NCBI GenBank assembly: GCA_025869455.1
Contig: JAOZVT010000654.1
Coordinates: 1-8,016 of the forward strand
DNA length: 8,016 nucleotides
Direction: 5' to 3'
From: Prosthecobacter sp.
GTDB lineage: Bacteria > Verrucomicrobiota > Verrucomicrobiia > Verrucomicrobiales > Verrucomicrobiaceae
Of the stretch, positions 6,143-8,016 are shown in pieces. A program made the position numbers and the translations under genes. Position 1 is the first letter of the stretch, and the number at the start of each line of letters is the position of its first letter. Under the pieces are notes generated by a model. That model had not been told where the DNA came from and did no database searches. It saw only the letters and a list, made by a program, of their open reading frames with translations.

Positions 6143-7753
6143 ATGGCCCAGCAGTTCAAGATTCTCATCGCCGGTAACAACGACCCCATTTCGAGTAAAG
6201 GTATCGATCTCCTCAAAGCGGAGCCGTCCTTTTCCGTCGAAGTGAACATGAACCTCAAGGCGGAAGACGCCATGGTCGAAGCTTCTCGCGATGCCCACGC
6301 GATCATCGTTCGCAGTGGTGCCAAAGTCACCGCCAAGGTGATTGAAGCCGCACCGCATCTGAAGGTGGTCGGTCGTGCAGGCGTCGGCGTGGACAACATT
6401 GACATTCCCGTCGCCAGCAAGCGTGGCGTCGTTGTCATGAACACTCCTGGTGGCAATACCATCTCCACCGCTGAGCAGGCCTTCACCCTGATGATGGCGC
6501 TTTCCCGCAAAACTCCCCAGGCCCACGCCACGATCGTGGCAGGCAAATGGGACCGCAAAAGCTTCCAGGGCACGGAAGTCTATGGCAAAACCCTCGTCGT
6601 CCTTGGCATGGGCCGCATCGGCGCAGAGTTCGCCAAACGCGCCAAAGCCTTCGGTATGCGTGTGGTGGCCTATGACCCTTACCTTTCCAAAAACCGCGCA
6701 GAAAGCCTCGGCGTGGAGCTGTGTGAAGACCTGGATGCCGCCATCGTGCAGGCAGACTACATCACCATGCACATGCCGCTGACGCCGGAGACGAAGCACA
6801 TGATCAATGCCAAGCGTCTGGCTTCCCTGAAGAAAAGCTGCCGCATCATCAACTGCGCTCGTGGTGGCCTCATTGACGACGCTGCCTTAGCCGAAGCTCT
6901 CACCAACGGCACCATCGCAGGAGCTGCGCTCGATGTCTTCGAAGTTGAGCCGCCACCTGCTGACTACCCACTGCTGAGCGCCCCTAACACGGTTTTCACG
7001 CCTCACCTCGGTGCCTCCACCGAAGAAGCCCAGGAAAACGTCGGCATCGAGATCGCAGAAGTCATCAAGGCGCACCTACTTCAGGGTACCGTGGTGAATG
7101 CCGTGAACATGCCCAATGTGGACCCAAAGACCCTCTCCGATCTCGGCCCATTCTTGAAGTTTGGCGAGCTCCTCGGCCGTCTGCTTTCCCAGTTCGCTCC
7201 AGCCCGCTCCAACTGCGTAACCATCAGTTACAGTGGCAAGGTGGGCACGGGCGACACGACCCTTATCTCCCGCTCCGTGCTCAAAGGATTCCTGGAGCGC
7301 GCCGTCGGTCCTGAACAGGTCAATTACATCAACGCCAATGGTGTCGCTGAAGGCCTAGGCCTGCGCTTTACCGAAAGCCGAGTGCCTGACATCAGCGAGT
7401 TCACGGACTTGATCGAAGTCCAGGCCAGCAATGGCGCTGAGACGGCTAGCATCGCCGGCACCTTCTTCGCAGGAGAGCCACGCATCGTGAAGGTCAATGG
7501 CCGCCACATCGAGACTCGCCCAGAAGGCACCCTGCTGCTGATCGAAAACCAGGATCGTCCTGGCATGATCGCCGCCTACAGCACGCTCCTGGGCAAGCAC
7601 AAGATCAACATCGCCGACATGTCCCTCAGCCGGAATAAAGAAGGTGGCACCGCCCTCACCCTTCTCACCCTGGATTCCACTCCGAGCACTTCCGTGATCG
7701 GCGAGCTGGAGGCCATCGAAGGCATCAGCCGCGTGCATTGCGTGGTGGTTTAA
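6143..7753 (+). CDS. serA: D-3-phosphoglycerate dehydrogenase, type 1 with ACT domain
   Basis: A cytoplasmic enzyme of 536 residues that oxidises 3-phosphoglycerate to 3-phosphohydroxypyruvate with NAD, the first step of serine synthesis. The substrate-binding part spans ~1-98 and 285-315. The Rossmann domain (~99-284) has GMGRIG at 155-160 and the NAD-ribose-binding Asp178 in VAYDPY. The catalytic trio is Arg240 (NCARGG), Glu269 (FEVEPP) and His288 (TPHLGAS). An ASB-type intervening domain occupies ~320-455 and an ACT domain ~463-536 (LLLIENQDRPGMIAAYSTLLG), which in relatives binds serine for feedback control. The length fits the long form of the family. I chose the ATG at 6143 because MAQQFKILIAGNND starts the first Rossmann-like strand; a TTG 13 codons upstream adds an unlikely sequence. 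No Shine-Dalgarno is visible. It stands alone, with a terminator after it. The gene is intact with all key residues. Confidence 0.96.
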   Translation: MAQQFKILIAGNNDPISSKGIDLLKAEPSFSVEVNMNLKAEDAMVEASRDAHAIIVRSGAKVTAKVIEAAPHLKVVGRAGVGVDNIDIPVASKRGVVVMNTPGGNTISTAEQAFTLMMALSRKTPQAHATIVAGKWDRKSFQGTEVYGKTLVVLGMGRIGAEFAKRAKAFGMRVVAYDPYLSKNRAESLGVELCEDLDAAIVQADYITMHMPLTPETKHMINAKRLASLKKSCRIINCARGGLIDDAALAEALTNGTIAGAALDVFEVEPPPADYPLLSAPNTVFTPHLGASTEEAQENVGIEIAEVIKAHLLQGTVVNAVNMPNVDPKTLSDLGPFLKFGELLGRLLSQFAPARSNCVTISYSGKVGTGDTTLISRSVLKGFLERAVGPEQVNYINANGVAEGLGLRFTESRVPDISEFTDLIEVQASNGAETASIAGTFFAGEPRIVKVNGRHIETRPEGTLLLIENQDRPGMIAAYSTLLGKHKINIADMSLSRNKEGGTALTLLTLDSTPSTSVIGELEAIEGISRVHCVVV

Positions 7754-7783
7754 AGGCTGAGTTCATTGCTCCAAACCCTTCCC

Positions 7784-7825
7784 AACAGCCCTGAGCGGAC
7801 CCGATTCCCTCAGGGCTGTTCTTTT
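7784..7825 (+). terminator. Intrinsic terminator of serA
   Basis: A perfect 12-bp inverted repeat, AACAGCCCTGAG (7784-7795) and CTCAGGGCTGTT (7809-7820), with a 13-base loop and the T-rich tail CTTTT (7821-7825). It begins 30 bases after the serA stop and should end that transcript before the next gene. Confidence 0.9.
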
Positions 7826-7831
7826 CATCCC

Positions 7832-7862
7832 CTGCATCCGTCCGCTATAGGCATGGATGCAG
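7832..7862. repeat. Inverted repeat upstream of the lipoprotein gene
   Basis: CTGCATCC (7832-7839) and GGATGCAG (7855-7862) are perfect reverse complements with a 15-base loop. Adding a G-T and a T-A pair inside gives 10 bp. There is no T-run after it, so it is not a simple terminator. It starts 7 bases after the serA terminator tail. The loop holds TATAGG, a weak -10-like element, so this could be an operator around a promoter or an RNA hairpin. Confidence 0.45.
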
Positions 7863-7898
7863 ATGTAGCGTGCAGAAACTTGCAACGCATTCTACATC
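7862..7898. repeat. Second inverted repeat, directly adjacent
   Basis: GATGTAG (7862-7868) and CTACATC (7892-7898) are perfect reverse complements. Inside them, CG at 7869-7870 can pair with CG at 7886-7887, and TGCA at 7871-7874 with TGCA at 7881-7884, separated by small bulges. The total is about 13 pairs around a GAAACT loop. It shares base 7862 with the previous repeat and ends 14 bases before the next ATG. Confidence 0.4.
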
Positions 7899-7912
7899 CG
7901 CTCCATTCAGCC

Positions 7913-8016
7913 ATGATTCCCCTGCGATTGAGCTACTGGCTGCCCCTGCTAGCCATGTTGTTGCCGTTCTCCTGCAGTAGAGAATCAAAGCCTGTCAAAC
8001 TAGACGGCCCAACCAT
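7913..8016 (+). CDS. Probable lipoprotein, 3' partial
   Basis: Only 34 codons plus two bases are inside the window. They read as an export signal: MIPLRLSYWLPLLAMLLPFSC, with Arg5, a long hydrophobic core and a Cys at 21, then a polar SRESKPVKLDGPT. The Cys after LLPFS suggests a lipoprotein anchor, although Phe at -2 and Pro at -3 make the lipobox imperfect. The frame is open to the window end. No Shine-Dalgarno precedes the ATG, as for most genes here. The function cannot be told from this fragment. A plain Sec signal or a chance open frame are the alternatives, the latter made less likely by the clean n/h/c-region pattern. Confidence 0.55.
   Translation, partial: MIPLRLSYWLPLLAMLLPFSCSRESKPVKLDGPT

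Noticed and set aside
6007..6573. Minus-strand open frame crossing the serA start
   Set aside because: Mostly antisense to conserved serA sequence, with no motif or ribosome site, so not counted as a gene in the divergent spacer.

Overview
The window looks like a chromosomal segment from a Verrucomicrobiota bacterium (Prosthecobacter/Verrucomicrobiaceae-like). The best evidence is a PVC-type propeller/HEAT/cytochrome c dehydrogenase-like protein with a secreted DUF1080 (3-keto-disaccharide hydrolase family) protein three genes downstream. This pairing is typical of the Planctomycetes-Verrucomicrobia group. Assignment below phylum is inference. Base composition is moderately GC-rich, and most genes lack a visible Shine-Dalgarno sequence.

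Layout. (1) Positions 2-5215 carry four same-strand genes: a 5'-truncated exported propeller/cytochrome c protein, a secreted alpha/beta-hydrolase-like protein, a histidine phosphatase (phosphoglycerate mutase superfamily) whose GTG start overlaps the preceding stop, and a secreted two-domain DUF1080 protein. A strong intrinsic terminator at 5239-5270 closes the cluster. A weaker terminator-like hairpin at 4182-4208 lies before the DUF1080 gene and may divide the transcript. (2) On the minus strand, 5287-5816 is a type II toxin-antitoxin pair (ParE/RelE-like toxin and CHP02574-type antitoxin) joined by a TGATG overlap. It has a promoter candidate overlapped by a 22-bp-phased direct repeat. (3) Plus strand 6143-7753 is serA, a full-length type 1 D-3-phosphoglycerate dehydrogenase with an ACT domain, followed by a 12-bp-stem terminator. 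(4) The last ~230 bases hold two tandem inverted repeats and then the first 34 codons of a probable lipoprotein cut by the window edge.

How the genes may work together. The first, second and fourth genes encode exported proteins plausibly acting in the periplasm on carbohydrate-like substrates: oxidation with electrons passed to a c-type heme, an esterase/hydrolase-like step, and 3-keto-glycoside cleavage. The cytoplasmic phosphatase is translationally coupled to the second gene but has no obvious substrate. This pathway is inferred from family membership and gene order. The toxin-antitoxin pair and serA appear to be independent units. I found no CRISPR array, transposase, rRNA or tRNA. No clearly undescribed system is evident. 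The most notable items are the phased repeat over the toxin-antitoxin promoter, the fused N-terminal domain of the DUF1080 protein, and the structured DNA upstream of the 3' lipoprotein gene.
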